Part shown: positions 34,493 through 44,109 of the stretch, piece by piece
How the letters are laid out: the number at the start of each line of letters is the position of its first letter
Numbering within the stretch: position 1 is the stretch's first letter
Source: JACMNW01 sp043721855
GTDB lineage: Bacteria > Pseudomonadota > Alphaproteobacteria > Rhodobacterales > Rhodobacteraceae
Assembly: GCA_043721855.1 (NCBI GenBank)
Contig: JAYSPY010000129.1
Coordinates: 1-64,000, forward strand
Direction of reading: 5' to 3'
DNA length: 64,000 bases
Notes under the pieces: model-generated
What the model saw: the letters and a program-made list of their open reading frames with translations, nothing else
The model's database searches: none
What the model was told of the DNA's origin: nothing
Position numbers and translations under genes: made by a program

Positions 34493-35067
34493 CAGCGCAG
34501 GTCTGCCGACAAGATGATCGGGAAAAATACACCGTCCGACCAAAGGCCAAACCAATCGGCCCCTTGGTGCTGCGTATGCTGGCACAAATCAATGAGCCTG
34601 TAAAATGACTTGCGGTCGATAAGAGCCTCCAGGTTCGCTCGGATCAGGATGTAGGGTGAAGGTTCACCCGTTTCAGCGTCTCGCATCACCCGCAGCGGAT
34701 TCGCCGGGCCAGCAACCGCTATATCGCCGACTTGGGTGGTAAATGTCACGCGCTGGTTGTGACCATCGCCCGCAGCATCCAGATCAATCGCCAGAAATGG
34801 CGCATCATCGACGATTATCCCAACTTTTTCCACCGGAGTCACCAGAAAATAGGCATCGCCTTCCCGTTTGATGATCGATGAAAACAGCTTGACCAACCCC
34901 GGCCTGCCAATCGGTGTGCCCAGATAGAACCATGTTCCATCCCGCGCGATGCGCATATCAATGTCGCCGCAAAAAGCCGGGTTCCACAAATGCAGCGGTG
35001 GCGGACCTTTGCCAGTGGCCGCTCCAACCGAGACAAGCACAGATTCTGCCGTTGGTTTCACAATCAT
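34492..35067 (-). CDS. DUF1285 protein
   Basis: 191 residues. PPLHLWNPAFCGDIDMRIARDGTW (positions 22-45), IGRPGLVKLFSSII and the late LGLWSDGVFFPI-like block identify DUF1285, of unknown function. It is divergent from the MoxR operon and overlaps the hydroxypyruvate isomerase-like gene (TGATG). Same arrangement beside MoxR is common in Rhodobacteraceae. Confidence 0.85.
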   Translation of the reverse strand: MIVKPTAESVLVSVGAATGKGPPPLHLWNPAFCGDIDMRIARDGTWFYLGTPIGRPGLVKLFSSIIKREGDAYFLVTPVEKVGIIVDDAPFLAIDLDAAGDGHNQRVTFTTQVGDIAVAGPANPLRVMRDAETGEPSPYILIRANLEALIDRKSFYRLIDLCQHTQHQGADWFGLWSDGVFFPIILSADLR

Positions 35068-35091
35068 TTGTCTGCTTTCGCCTTTTGTCGT

Positions 35092-35120
35092 TTGTGCCGG
35101 GCGCTAAGTTTCGGTCTAAT
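35092..35120 (+). promoter_or_regulatory. Putative promoter of the MoxR operon
   Basis: TTGTGC (35092-35097), 17-bp spacer, TCTAAT (35115-35120), 32 bp before the moxR ATG. Confidence 0.4.
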
Positions 35121-35151
35121 AGGGGTATATATGGGTTGAAGGAACATTGTC

Positions 35152-36156
35152 ATGGTCGATACCGCCGCACTTGTGACCGAGATTGAAACCCTTGGGGGTA
35201 GGCTGGCCGAGGCTAAGGCCAGCATCAACCGTCGATTTATCGGGCAGGAAAAAGTGGTTGATCTGGTGCTGGCGGCACTGCTTTGCGGTGGACATGCGCT
35301 GCTGGTGGGGCTGCCTGGTCTTGGCAAAACGCGGCTGGTCGATACGTTGTCCACCGTAATGGGCCTGAAGGGTAGCCGGATTCAGTTTACGCCCGATCTG
35401 ATGCCAGCCGATATTCTGGGGTCCGAAGTGCTGGATACTGCCGCAGATGGCACGCGCGCATTCCGGTTCATCGAAGGCCCGGTATTTTGCCAGTTGCTGA
35501 TGGCGGACGAGATCAACCGCGCCTCACCTCGCACACAGTCGGCGCTGCTGCAAGCGATGCAGGAGCGCGAGGTTACCATTGCGGGGCAACACCGCCCGCT
35601 TGGCCGCCCGTTCCATGTGCTGGCCACGCAGAACCCGATTGAACAAGAAGGCACCTACCCGCTGCCCGAAGCACAGCTTGACCGTTTCCTGTTGCAAGTC
35701 GATGTTGATTACCCAGACCGCGCGACGGAGCGCGATATTCTGATCGCCACGACCGGGGCAGAAGAGGCAACGGTGCATCAGGTCTTTGCCGCCGATGAAT
35801 TGCTGGCCGCACAATCGGTGCTGCGCCGCATGCCGGTGGGCGACAAGGTGGTTGAGGCGATCCTTGATCTTGTGCGCGCTTGCCGTCCGGGCGAGCCAGA
35901 AGGTGCTGCACTGGAAGGCCTGCTAAGCTGGGGCCCCGGCCCCCGCGCGGCGCAGGCCCTGATGCTGACGGTCCGGGCGCGGGCGCTGCTTGATGGGCGG
36001 CTGGCACCGTCGATTGCCGATGTCGCGGCACTTGCAAAGCCTGCGTTGACGCACCGTATGTCGCTTTCCTTTGCCGCCCGTGCGCGCGGCGAAACCTTGC
36101 ACGGCATCATAGACCGCGTGGCAACCCGCGTTCTGGGGCTTGAGACGGCTGCATGA
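35152..36156 (+). CDS. MoxR-family AAA+ ATPase
   Basis: 334 residues: Walker A GLPGLGKTRLVD near residue 48, Walker B LLMADEINRA near 111, sensor motif ATQNPIEQEGTYPLPEAQLDRF. MoxR ATPases act as chaperones with VWA/DUF58 partners. AAGGAA precedes ATG 35152. First gene of a four-gene operon in which each stop overlaps the next start or touches it. Confidence 0.93.
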   Translation: MVDTAALVTEIETLGGRLAEAKASINRRFIGQEKVVDLVLAALLCGGHALLVGLPGLGKTRLVDTLSTVMGLKGSRIQFTPDLMPADILGSEVLDTAADGTRAFRFIEGPVFCQLLMADEINRASPRTQSALLQAMQEREVTIAGQHRPLGRPFHVLATQNPIEQEGTYPLPEAQLDRFLLQVDVDYPDRATERDILIATTGAEEATVHQVFAADELLAAQSVLRRMPVGDKVVEAILDLVRACRPGEPEGAALEGLLSWGPGPRAAQALMLTVRARALLDGRLAPSIADVAALAKPALTHRMSLSFAARARGETLHGIIDRVATRVLGLETAA

Positions 36157-37031
36157 CGATTGCCGAGGCCCCCCTTCGCCCGCGCGCAGAAGCGCTTGGT
36201 CAGTCCTTGCCCGCTTTGCTGGCATCGGCGGAACATTTGGCATCAACCGTGATGCTGGGCGAACATGGCCGCCGCAGGGAGGGCATGGGCGATGAGTTTT
36301 GGCAATATCGCCCGGCCCATGCGGGTGATCCGGCGCGGTTGATCGACTGGCGCAGATCGGCGCGGTCGGATGCGCATTTCGTGGTAGAGCGCGAATGGCA
36401 GGCGGCGCAATCCGTGTCACTTTGGGTGGATCCGTCAAAATCCATGCAGTTTTCGGGCGATAAGGCGCGCGCGCCCAAGGCAGATCGCGCAAGGCTTTTG
36501 GCCTTGGCACTGGCGGTTTTGTTGCTGCGTGGAGGCGAACGGGTTGGTCTTGCCGGCGATGCCGCACCGCCAAGATCAGGCCGCGCGCAACTGCTTCGGC
36601 TATGCAATATGTTGGAAAATGCCGAGACATCGGCAGACTATGGCCGCCCCGACGCGCGCGGTTTGGTATCGCATGGCCGTGCGATGTTCTTGTCGGATTT
36701 TCTGGGCGATATCGCCGGGGTCGAAGACGGCTTGGCGCGCGCCGCTGACCAAGGTGTGCGTGGTGTGCTGATCCAGATCCTTGATCCGGCGGAAGAAGAG
36801 TTTCCCTTTGACGGCCGCACGATCTTTCAGTCCATGGGCGGCAGTCTTAGCCACGAGACGCTGCGCGCAAGCGATTTGCGCAGCCGCTATCTGGCACGTC
36901 TGGCTGAACGCAAAGATCGCTTGCAAAGCTTGGCACGGGCAACCGGCTGGCATTACCATTGCCACCATACCGGCGGTGGTGCTTTGCCCGCTTTGCTGTG
37001 GGCGTACCGCGCGCTGGAGGATCGGCGCTGA
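36153..37031 (+). CDS. DUF58 protein
   Basis: 292 residues. The DUF58 core motif with RRREGMGDEFWQYRPAHAGD-like sequence (positions 32-51) and IDWRRSARSD is present, followed by a VWA-like fold (VSLWVDPSKSMQF). DUF58 proteins accompany MoxR ATPases; the target is unknown. ATG overlaps the moxR stop by four bases. Confidence 0.9.
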   Translation: MTIAEAPLRPRAEALGQSLPALLASAEHLASTVMLGEHGRRREGMGDEFWQYRPAHAGDPARLIDWRRSARSDAHFVVEREWQAAQSVSLWVDPSKSMQFSGDKARAPKADRARLLALALAVLLLRGGERVGLAGDAAPPRSGRAQLLRLCNMLENAETSADYGRPDARGLVSHGRAMFLSDFLGDIAGVEDGLARAADQGVRGVLIQILDPAEEEFPFDGRTIFQSMGGSLSHETLRASDLRSRYLARLAERKDRLQSLARATGWHYHCHHTGGGALPALLWAYRALEDRR

Positions 37032-39811
37032 TGTTCATGCTTGGCCCCCTTGGGTTTATAACGCCGTGGCTTTTGCTGGGCCTGATTGGTTTGCCGATTT
37101 TGTGGCTGCTGCTGCGCGCGGTGCCGCCAGCGCCGATCAAGCGGCTGTTTCCCGGGGTGGCGCTGCTTCTTGGCCTGACGGACGAAACGCCGGAAACCGA
37201 CAAAACCCCGTGGTGGTTGCTGCTGTTGCGGATGCTTGCGGTGGGCGGTGCAATTGTCGCCTTTGCTGGCCCGGTCTTGAACCCGCAGACCCGCGATCCG
37301 GGCACGGGGCCACTGCTGATTTTGCTGGATGCCAGCTGGGCCGACGCCCGCGATTGGCCGCGCCGGATTGATCGGGCAACGGCATTGATCGAGGATGCAG
37401 CCCGCACGGGCCGCCCGGTGGCCGTGGTGCGCCTGACCGATGTGCCAACACTGCCCGCGTTTCAGGCGGCCGATGCCTTGGCCGGGCGCATGGCGCTGAT
37501 TGCCCCGCAAGCTTGGGTGCCGGGGGAATTGGGCGTTTGGGCGAAGACTCTGCCAGACCGCGATTTTGACAGTTTCTGGCTGTCAGATGGGTTGGCCCAT
37601 CCGGGCCGCGATGTTTTGCTGGCGGCACTGGATACGCATGGATCCGTGTCCGTTTTCCAAAGCCCGCGCCCGGTTCTGGCTTTGCAACCTGCCACGTTCG
37701 ACGAAGGTTTGATCAAACTGTCCGCGCTGCGGCTGCCCGCGGGCGAAAGTGTTTTGGTTGAAGTGTCCGCACGTGGCCCTGATCCATCCGGCATAGACCG
37801 CGAACTTGCCCGCCTGCCGCTGAATTTTGCCGTTGGTGCGGCGACGGCAACTGCCGATCTGTCCCTGCCGCCAGAACTGCGCAACCGCCTGACGCGATTC
37901 GAAATTGCGGGCATTCGGTCGGCGGGGGCGGTCAGCTTGACCGATGACAGCCTCAAGCGGCGCAAGATCGCGCTGATTTCTGGTGCGCCGCAAGACCGTG
38001 AAGGGCTGCAACTGCTGTCGCCCACGCATTTTTTGCGCAAAGCTTTGGCGCCTGTCGCCGATCTGATTGACGGGTCACTGGACGATGTGCTGTTGGCCAG
38101 CCCCGATGTGATCGTGTTGGCGGATGTGGCCAAGCTGACGCAAACCCAAACCGATGGCCTGTTGAAATGGCTGGATAAGGGCGGTTTACTTTTGCGCTTT
38201 GCTGGCCCCCGCCTTGCCGCCAGCGATATTGACCGGATCGACGAAGACCCGTTGATGCCGGTTCGCCTGCGCCAGGGTGGGCGGTCGGTCGGTGGTGCCA
38301 TGAGCTGGGGCGAGCCGAAAACGCTGGCCCCCTTCCCCGAAGGATCACCGTTTCAGGGCCTTTCAGTGCCTGATGAGGTGACGGTGACCGAACAGGTGCT
38401 GGCGCAACCCGACCCCGATCTGCCCGCCCGCACCATCGCAGCGCTGGCCGATGGTACGCCACTGGTCACGCGCAAAGATGTGGGGCAAGGGCAGGTGGTT
38501 CTGGTGCATGTTACGGCGAATGCCGAATGGTCGAACCTGCCGCTGTCGGGCCTGTTCGTGCAAATGCTGGAACGGCTTGCCGTTTCTACCCGGCCCGCCG
38601 CCCCAACTGCCGAGGATTTGGCTGGCCAAACCTGGGTGCCAGAAGTGGTGCTGGATGCCTACGGCGAGGCGAAAGATGCGGGCGCGGTTGCAGGCGTTGA
38701 TGGTGCCGCGTTGGCGGCTGGCCTGAAGTCCGGCCCCGCGCCTCAGCTGCCCCCCGGCCTTTATGCGGGCGATGACAGGCGCGTGGCCCTGAACGTCATC
38801 GGGGCTGATACCGTGTTGGCACCCGCCGTATGGCCCGCAAATATTCCCGTTGAAGGCTTGGAAGCCGCACGCGAACAAGCCCTGAAGGGCGCGTTCCTGG
38901 CGGGGGCACTGGCGTTGCTGTTGATCGACATTCTGGCGTCGCTTTGGCTGTCAGGCCGGCTTTCGGGCGCGATCGTCCGACGCGGTGCGGCCGTCTTGGC
39001 ACTGACGCTTGCCAGTCTAGCTGTAAACCCCGGCGATCTGCGCGCGGATGAAGCTGATGATTTCGCTATTGCGTCGACGTCAGGCGTAGTGTTGGGCCAT
39101 ATTCTGACAGGGGATCGTCAGATTGACGACGTAGCCCATGCCGGCCTTGTGGGCTTGGGCGAGCGGCTGTTTGAACGCACCTCAGTGGAGCCCTTGCCGC
39201 CGATGGCGGTCAATCTGGAAACGGATGAGTTGGCGTTTTTTCCGTTCCTCTATTGGCCCATCAGCACCAGCCAACCGCTGCCGTCCGCCGCTGCCTATAC
39301 CAAGTTGAACCGCTATCTGCGCACGGGCGGCATGATCTTGTTTGATACAAGGGATGGCGATGTTGCTGGCTTTGGTGGCTCCACCCCCGAAGCACAACAG
39401 TTGCAAACCTTGGCCGCCGCGCTGGATGTGCCGCCATTGGAACCTATCCCGAAAGACCATGTTCTGGGTCGCACCTTTTATTTGTTGCAAGATTTTCCCG
39501 GTCGCTTTGCCGGGCAAACGATCTGGGTCGAAGCATCGCCTCCTGATGCTGAACAGGTGGATGGCATGCCGTTTCGCAACCTGAATGATGGTGTCACGCC
39601 GGTTGTTATCGGTGGCAACGATTGGGCATCTGCGTGGGCGGTTGACAGCCAAGGCTTGGCCTTGTTCCCCGTTGGTCGCGGCTTTGCTGGGGAACGCCAG
39701 CGAGAAATGGCAAATCGCTTTGGGGTGAACCTGATCATGTATGTCCTGACCGGCAATTATAAATCTGATCAGGTGCATGTGCCTGCACTGTTGGAAAGAC
39801 TGGGCCAATGA
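37031..39811 (+). CDS. BatA-like/DUF4159 membrane protein
   Basis: 926 residues. N-terminal BatA-type segment with two membrane helices (LGFITPWLLLGLIGLPILWLL region; WWLLLLRMLAVGGAIVAF region), a degenerate VWA-like region, a further helix around residues 625-645, and a C-terminal DUF4159 domain (about 690-926; VNLETDELAFFPFLYWPIS, GGMILFDTRDG). Starts on the last base of the DUF58 stop. Probably a large membrane partner of the MoxR/DUF58 pair. Confidence 0.88.
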   Translation: MFMLGPLGFITPWLLLGLIGLPILWLLLRAVPPAPIKRLFPGVALLLGLTDETPETDKTPWWLLLLRMLAVGGAIVAFAGPVLNPQTRDPGTGPLLILLDASWADARDWPRRIDRATALIEDAARTGRPVAVVRLTDVPTLPAFQAADALAGRMALIAPQAWVPGELGVWAKTLPDRDFDSFWLSDGLAHPGRDVLLAALDTHGSVSVFQSPRPVLALQPATFDEGLIKLSALRLPAGESVLVEVSARGPDPSGIDRELARLPLNFAVGAATATADLSLPPELRNRLTRFEIAGIRSAGAVSLTDDSLKRRKIALISGAPQDREGLQLLSPTHFLRKALAPVADLIDGSLDDVLLASPDVIVLADVAKLTQTQTDGLLKWLDKGGLLLRFAGPRLAASDIDRIDEDPLMPVRLRQGGRSVGGAMSWGEPKTLAPFPEGSPFQGLSVPDEVTVTEQVLAQPDPDLPARTIAALADGTPLVTRKDVGQGQVVLVHVTANAEWSNLPLSGLFVQMLERLAVSTRPAAPTAEDLAGQTWVPEVVLDAYGEAKDAGAVAGVDGAALAAGLKSGPAPQLPPGLYAGDDRRVALNVIGADTVLAPAVWPANIPVEGLEAAREQALKGAFLAGALALLLIDILASLWLSGRLSGAIVRRGAAVLALTLASLAVNPGDLRADEADDFAIASTSGVVLGHILTGDRQIDDVAHAGLVGLGERLFERTSVEPLPPMAVNLETDELAFFPFLYWPISTSQPLPSAAAYTKLNRYLRTGGMILFDTRDGDVAGFGGSTPEAQQLQTLAAALDVPPLEPIPKDHVLGRTFYLLQDFPGRFAGQTIWVEASPPDAEQVDGMPFRNLNDGVTPVVIGGNDWASAWAVDSQGLALFPVGRGFAGERQREMANRFGVNLIMYVLTGNYKSDQVHVPALLERLGQ

Positions 39812-41886
39812 CCGGAACCGTGATCTTCGATCCGTTGTTGCCATGGCCGTTCCTGTGGGTGATGATTGGGGTGGCCGCCCTGCTGCTGATCGTCGCCCTG
39901 TGGCGGGGCTTGGCGGGATGGTGGCTGCGCGGGTTGACGGCAGCGGTTGTGTTGACGGCGTTGGCCAATCCGGCGTTGCAAGAAGAAAACCGCGCATCCC
40001 TGTCAGACATCGTCGTTGTGGTCGTTGATGATAGCGCCAGCCAATCCTTGGGCGACCGCACCGCGCAAACTGCCAAGGCGCTGGCGGCGGTGCAAGCCGA
40101 AGTTGCGGCCATGGACAACACCGAGCTGCGCATTGTGCATGTGGGTGATGGCGAAGGCGACGCCGGCACCCTTGCCATGACGGCGCTGGCGGAAGCCTTG
40201 GCGAACGAACCCCGCGCGCGTATTGCCGGGGCGATTGTCATCACTGATGGCCAGGTGCATGACCTCGACCTTGCGCCCAATATGCCTGCACCGTTGCATG
40301 TCCTGCTGACCGGCAATGATACCGATTGGGACCGACGCCTGATCATCAAAAACGCCCCCGCATTTGCGATTTTGGGCGAAGAAGTGAAGCTGACCCTGCG
40401 CATCGAAGATCAGGGTGCCGTGCCCGCCGATCAGACCGGCGAGGTGGATGTGACCATCGCGATAGATGACGAGGCACCGCAAACCTACACCGTGGCCACG
40501 AACGAAGATATGGAACTGCCTGTCACTTTGCCACATGGCGGCATCAACGTGTTGCAGTTTTCTGTGGCAAAGGTTGATGGCGAATTGACCGACCGCAACA
40601 ACGCCGCCGTGGTGCAGATCAACGGCGTGCGGGACCGGTTGCGCGTGTTGCTTGTATCGGGCGAACCGCATGCGGGTGAACGGGTTTGGCGCAATCTTTT
40701 GAAATCGGATCCTTCGGTTGATCTGGTGCATTTCACCATTCTGCGCCCGCCCGAAAAGCAAGATGGCATCCCGGTGGATGAACTGTCACTGATCGCCTTT
40801 CCGACGCGCGAATTGTTTGTGGAAAAGATCAAGGAATTTGATCTGATCATTTTTGACCGCTACCGGATACAGGGCATTTTGCCGATGGCATACCTTGAGA
40901 ACGTGCGCGATTATGTGCGCGGCGGTGGCACGGTTCTGGTGGCCGCTGGCCCGGAATCCGGCGCGGTGGATAGTTTGTGGCGGTCGCCCTTGGCCGAGGT
41001 TTTGCCGGTGGATGTCACTTCTCGCGTCATTGACGGTGGCTTCAAACCGGCGCTGACCGATCTTGGCCGCCGGCATCCAGTGACCGAGGGGCTGGAGGCG
41101 CTGGCCCCCAAAGAGGGCTGGGGCCGCTGGTTCCGCGCAGTGGAAATGATCCCGAAATCGGGGCAGGTGGTGATGTCTGGCCCGGGCGAGCGCCCGCTAT
41201 TGGTGTTGGACCGGGTGGACGAGGGCCGCGTTGCGGTGTTGGCGTCAGATCAGGCGTGGCTGTGGGGCCGGGGCTATGAAGGTGGTGGGCCACAGTTGGA
41301 ACTGCTGCGCCGCCTAGCCCATTGGATGCTGAAAGAACCCGATCTGGAGGAAGAGGCGCTGACGGCAACGGCCAAGGGCGACGTGCTGACCATCACCCGC
41401 CGAACCATAGCCGAAGACCCGCCGGGCGATCTAACCATCACCGGGCCTGACGGAGTGGCAACCGTGATCCCCATGCCGCAAACATCGCCGGGGCGGTTTG
41501 TTGCGGATTGGAAAGCCCCGATGATGGGCCTGTTCCGGCTGGTGCAGGGTGATTTGTCACGGGTGGTGGCCGTCGGGCCTTCAGCTCCGCGCGAATTTGT
41601 CGAAACCATCGCCAACCCGGATGCGCTGGCCCCGATGGTGGCTGCGGCAAGGGGCGGCATTCTAAAGCTGCAAGACGGCATTCCCGATATTCGCACGGTC
41701 AGCGAAGGGCGGCAGGCATCCGGGCGGGGATGGATCGGCATCGTGCCGCGTGGGGCTTATGTGACCCAGGATATCCGCGTGGCGGCATTGCTGCCCGGTT
41801 GGCTGTATCTGGTTCTAGCGGCTGGATTGGCGCTGGCGGCATGGCTGATTGAGGGGCGGCGCGTTGGAAAGGGCCGGGTAGCCTAA
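39808..41886 (+). CDS. Large membrane protein of the MoxR operon (GATase1-like fold)
   Basis: 692 residues: two N-terminal helices (PFLWVMIGVAALLLIVALW and WWLRGLTAAVVLTALANPAL), a periplasmic VWA-like stretch (VVVVDDSASQSLGD), a glutamine-amidotransferase-like region (YVRGGGTVLVAAGPES) and one helix at the C-terminus. No catalytic Cys-His-Glu triad seen, so an enzymatic role is unlikely. ATG overlaps the DUF4159 stop; its own stop overlaps the convergent DUF599 stop. Confidence 0.85.
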   Translation: MTGTVIFDPLLPWPFLWVMIGVAALLLIVALWRGLAGWWLRGLTAAVVLTALANPALQEENRASLSDIVVVVVDDSASQSLGDRTAQTAKALAAVQAEVAAMDNTELRIVHVGDGEGDAGTLAMTALAEALANEPRARIAGAIVITDGQVHDLDLAPNMPAPLHVLLTGNDTDWDRRLIIKNAPAFAILGEEVKLTLRIEDQGAVPADQTGEVDVTIAIDDEAPQTYTVATNEDMELPVTLPHGGINVLQFSVAKVDGELTDRNNAAVVQINGVRDRLRVLLVSGEPHAGERVWRNLLKSDPSVDLVHFTILRPPEKQDGIPVDELSLIAFPTRELFVEKIKEFDLIIFDRYRIQGILPMAYLENVRDYVRGGGTVLVAAGPESGAVDSLWRSPLAEVLPVDVTSRVIDGGFKPALTDLGRRHPVTEGLEALAPKEGWGRWFRAVEMIPKSGQVVMSGPGERPLLVLDRVDEGRVAVLASDQAWLWGRGYEGGGPQLELLRRLAHWMLKEPDLEEEALTATAKGDVLTITRRTIAEDPPGDLTITGPDGVATVIPMPQTSPGRFVADWKAPMMGLFRLVQGDLSRVVAVGPSAPREFVETIANPDALAPMVAAARGGILKLQDGIPDIRTVSEGRQASGRGWIGIVPRGAYVTQDIRVAALLPGWLYLVLAAGLALAAWLIEGRRVGKGRVA

Positions 41887-42620
41887 GGTTTTGCCTTGCG
41901 GTGTAAAATCACTTCTCGCGACACGGATGCAAATTCGCGGCGCACCAGAACGCCTGCAGTAAACGCCGTGGCAATCATCAAAGCCACAGGCCCCGCCAAC
42001 CAACCAAGAGCGGCCAATGCAAAGTAAATTGCCCGCAAACCCCGGTTGAAACTGCGCGCGGCGGTAATGTTCACCTCTGCCGCCTGTGCGGCCCGGTGAT
42101 AGCCATGCGGATCGTCGGGATCATTCGGCACCGCTGCCATCATGATGGAGCAATAGCCAAACAGCCGGTTCGACCAGATGAATTTCAACAACGAATTGGC
42201 CAAAAACGTCAGCATCAGGATCAATTTCAACTCAATCCCCACGGCGTCTTCATGCAGCGAAAGCTGGGCTGCAAGCCCTTTCACCACCGCAGCATTTCCC
42301 AGCAATGCAACACCGCCACCTATCGCAATCATCGACGCCGATGCGAAAAACGCCGTCCCCTGACGCAGGCTATCCACGACGGTTGCATCAAAAATGCGCG
42401 GCTCACGCGTCACAAACTGGCGCATCCAATCCCGGCGGTAGTCGTTCATCAGCACAGAAACCGATGGGCGGTTGGCGGGCGGATGTTCGGTGAACCATCC
42501 TGTCGCCAGCCACGCCAGAATCAACCCGGCAAAGGCAATCAGGTCCAGCACATGCGTGGTCATCAGCGTGTCGATCCATGTCATCACCCAAGCATAGAGC
42601 CAAGGCATTGTTCTTGCCAT
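41883..42620 (-). CDS. DUF599 membrane protein
   Basis: 245 residues with four membrane helices and the DUF599 segments NDYRRDWMRQFVTREPRIFDATVV (positions 58-81) and WSNRLFGYCSIMMAAVP. Function unknown. Start uncertain: ATG 42620 lacks a ribosome site and lies close to a TATAA-rich promoter-like stretch, so translation may be leaderless, or begin at ATG 42608. Divergent from glcD. Confidence 0.82.
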   Translation of the reverse strand: MARTMPWLYAWVMTWIDTLMTTHVLDLIAFAGLILAWLATGWFTEHPPANRPSVSVLMNDYRRDWMRQFVTREPRIFDATVVDSLRQGTAFFASASMIAIGGGVALLGNAAVVKGLAAQLSLHEDAVGIELKLILMLTFLANSLLKFIWSNRLFGYCSIMMAAVPNDPDDPHGYHRAAQAAEVNITAARSFNRGLRAIYFALAALGWLAGPVALMIATAFTAGVLVRREFASVSREVILHRKAKP

Positions 42621-42674
42621 AGCAAGAAATTGGTTATATAAAATTACCAGATATGGCAAATCCAGAGGTCGACG

Positions 42675-44108
42675 ATGCAAATGCCTGTGCCGGATGCCAG
42701 CGTTCTGGCGCGCAAGTCGCTGATCGTGGACCGCCTGCTCGCGATCCTTCCCGCCGATGCCGTTGTGCATGACGCCGCTGAAACCCGCGCTTATGAATGC
42801 GATGCGCTGGTCGCCTATCGCTGCCCGCCGCTGGTTGCTGTTCTGCCCCGGTCAACCGCCGAAGTCGCGGCCGTTTTGAAACTGTGCCATGCCATGGGCG
42901 TGCCCGTGGTGCCGCGCGGATCGGGCACCAGCCTTGCCGGTGGCGCGCTGCCGACTGCTGATTGCGTGATCCTTGGCGTGGCGCGGATGAATGAAGTGTT
43001 AGAGACGGATTACGAAAACCGCTTTATCCGCGTGCAATCTGGCCGCACCAACCTGTCGGTCACCGGCGCTGTTGAAGCCGACGGTTTTTTCTATGCGCCA
43101 GATCCATCAAGCCAGCTTGCCTGCGCCATCGCGGGCAATATCGCCATGAATTCGGGCGGCGCGCATTGCCTGAAATACGGGGTTACCACCAATAATCTGC
43201 TGGGCGTCACGCTTGTATTGATGGATGGCACTGTCGTTGAAGTGGGCGGCGCGCATATGGATGCGGGCGGGCTTGATTTGCTGGGCGTGATCTGCGGGTC
43301 TGAAGGCCAGCTTGGCGTGGTGACAGAGGCCACCCTGCGGATTTTGCCAAAGCCCGAAGGCGCGAGGCCCGTGCTTATTGGCTTTGATAGCAACGAAGTG
43401 GCGGGCACCTGCGTGGCCGATATCATCAAGGCGGGCATCCTGCCGGTGGCCATCGAATTCATGGACCGGCCTTGCATCCGTGCGACTGAGGATTTTGCCC
43501 ACGCCGGATACCCCGATTGTGAGGCCCTGCTGATTGTCGAGGTGGAAGGCAGTCCGGCGGAGATTGACGAACAACTTGGCCTGATCAAAGCCATCGCTGC
43601 CCGGCACAACCCGGTGGAACTGCGCGAAAGCAAGTCGGAGGAGGAATCCAAGAAAATCTGGCTTGGCCGCAAATCGGCTTTTGGCGCGATGGGCCAGATC
43701 AATGACTACATGTGTTTGGATGGCACAATCCCGATCACGGCGTTGCCTTACGTCCTGCGCCGCATTGGCGAGATGTCAAAAGAGTTCGGCCTTGATGTCG
43801 GCAATGTGTTTCACGCAGGCGATGGCAATATGCACCCGCTGATCTTGTATGATGCCAACAAACCCGGCGATCTTGATCTGTGCGAGGCGTTCGGGGCTGA
43901 AATCCTTAAACTCTGCGTCGAAGTCGGCGGGTGTCTGACGGGCGAGCATGGCGTTGGCATTGAAAAACGCGATCTGATGTCGGTGCAATTCAGCGATGCC
44001 GATATGGAAGCGCAACTTCGGGTCAAGGACGTGTTTGATCCTGCATGGTTGTTGAACGCCGCCAAAGTGTTTCCGCTCCACATCACAGCCTCGCGGCGTG
44101 CTGCCTGA
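42675..44108 (+). CDS. glcD: Glycolate oxidase subunit GlcD (FAD)
   Basis: 477 residues of the FAD/FMN-linked oxidase family: PRSTAEVAAVLKLCH, VPRGSGTSLAGGALP (FAD pyrophosphate loop), CAIAGNIAMNSGGAH, CGSEGQLGVVTEATL and the C-terminal HAGDGNMHPLI and CLTGEHGVGIEK. Oxidises glycolate to glyoxylate with GlcE and GlcF at the membrane. GAGG precedes ATG 42675. First gene of glcDEF. Confidence 0.96.
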   Translation: MQMPVPDASVLARKSLIVDRLLAILPADAVVHDAAETRAYECDALVAYRCPPLVAVLPRSTAEVAAVLKLCHAMGVPVVPRGSGTSLAGGALPTADCVILGVARMNEVLETDYENRFIRVQSGRTNLSVTGAVEADGFFYAPDPSSQLACAIAGNIAMNSGGAHCLKYGVTTNNLLGVTLVLMDGTVVEVGGAHMDAGGLDLLGVICGSEGQLGVVTEATLRILPKPEGARPVLIGFDSNEVAGTCVADIIKAGILPVAIEFMDRPCIRATEDFAHAGYPDCEALLIVEVEGSPAEIDEQLGLIKAIAARHNPVELRESKSEEESKKIWLGRKSAFGAMGQINDYMCLDGTIPITALPYVLRRIGEMSKEFGLDVGNVFHAGDGNMHPLILYDANKPGDLDLCEAFGAEILKLCVEVGGCLTGEHGVGIEKRDLMSVQFSDADMEAQLRVKDVFDPAWLLNAAKVFPLHITASRRAA

Positions 44109-44109
44109 C

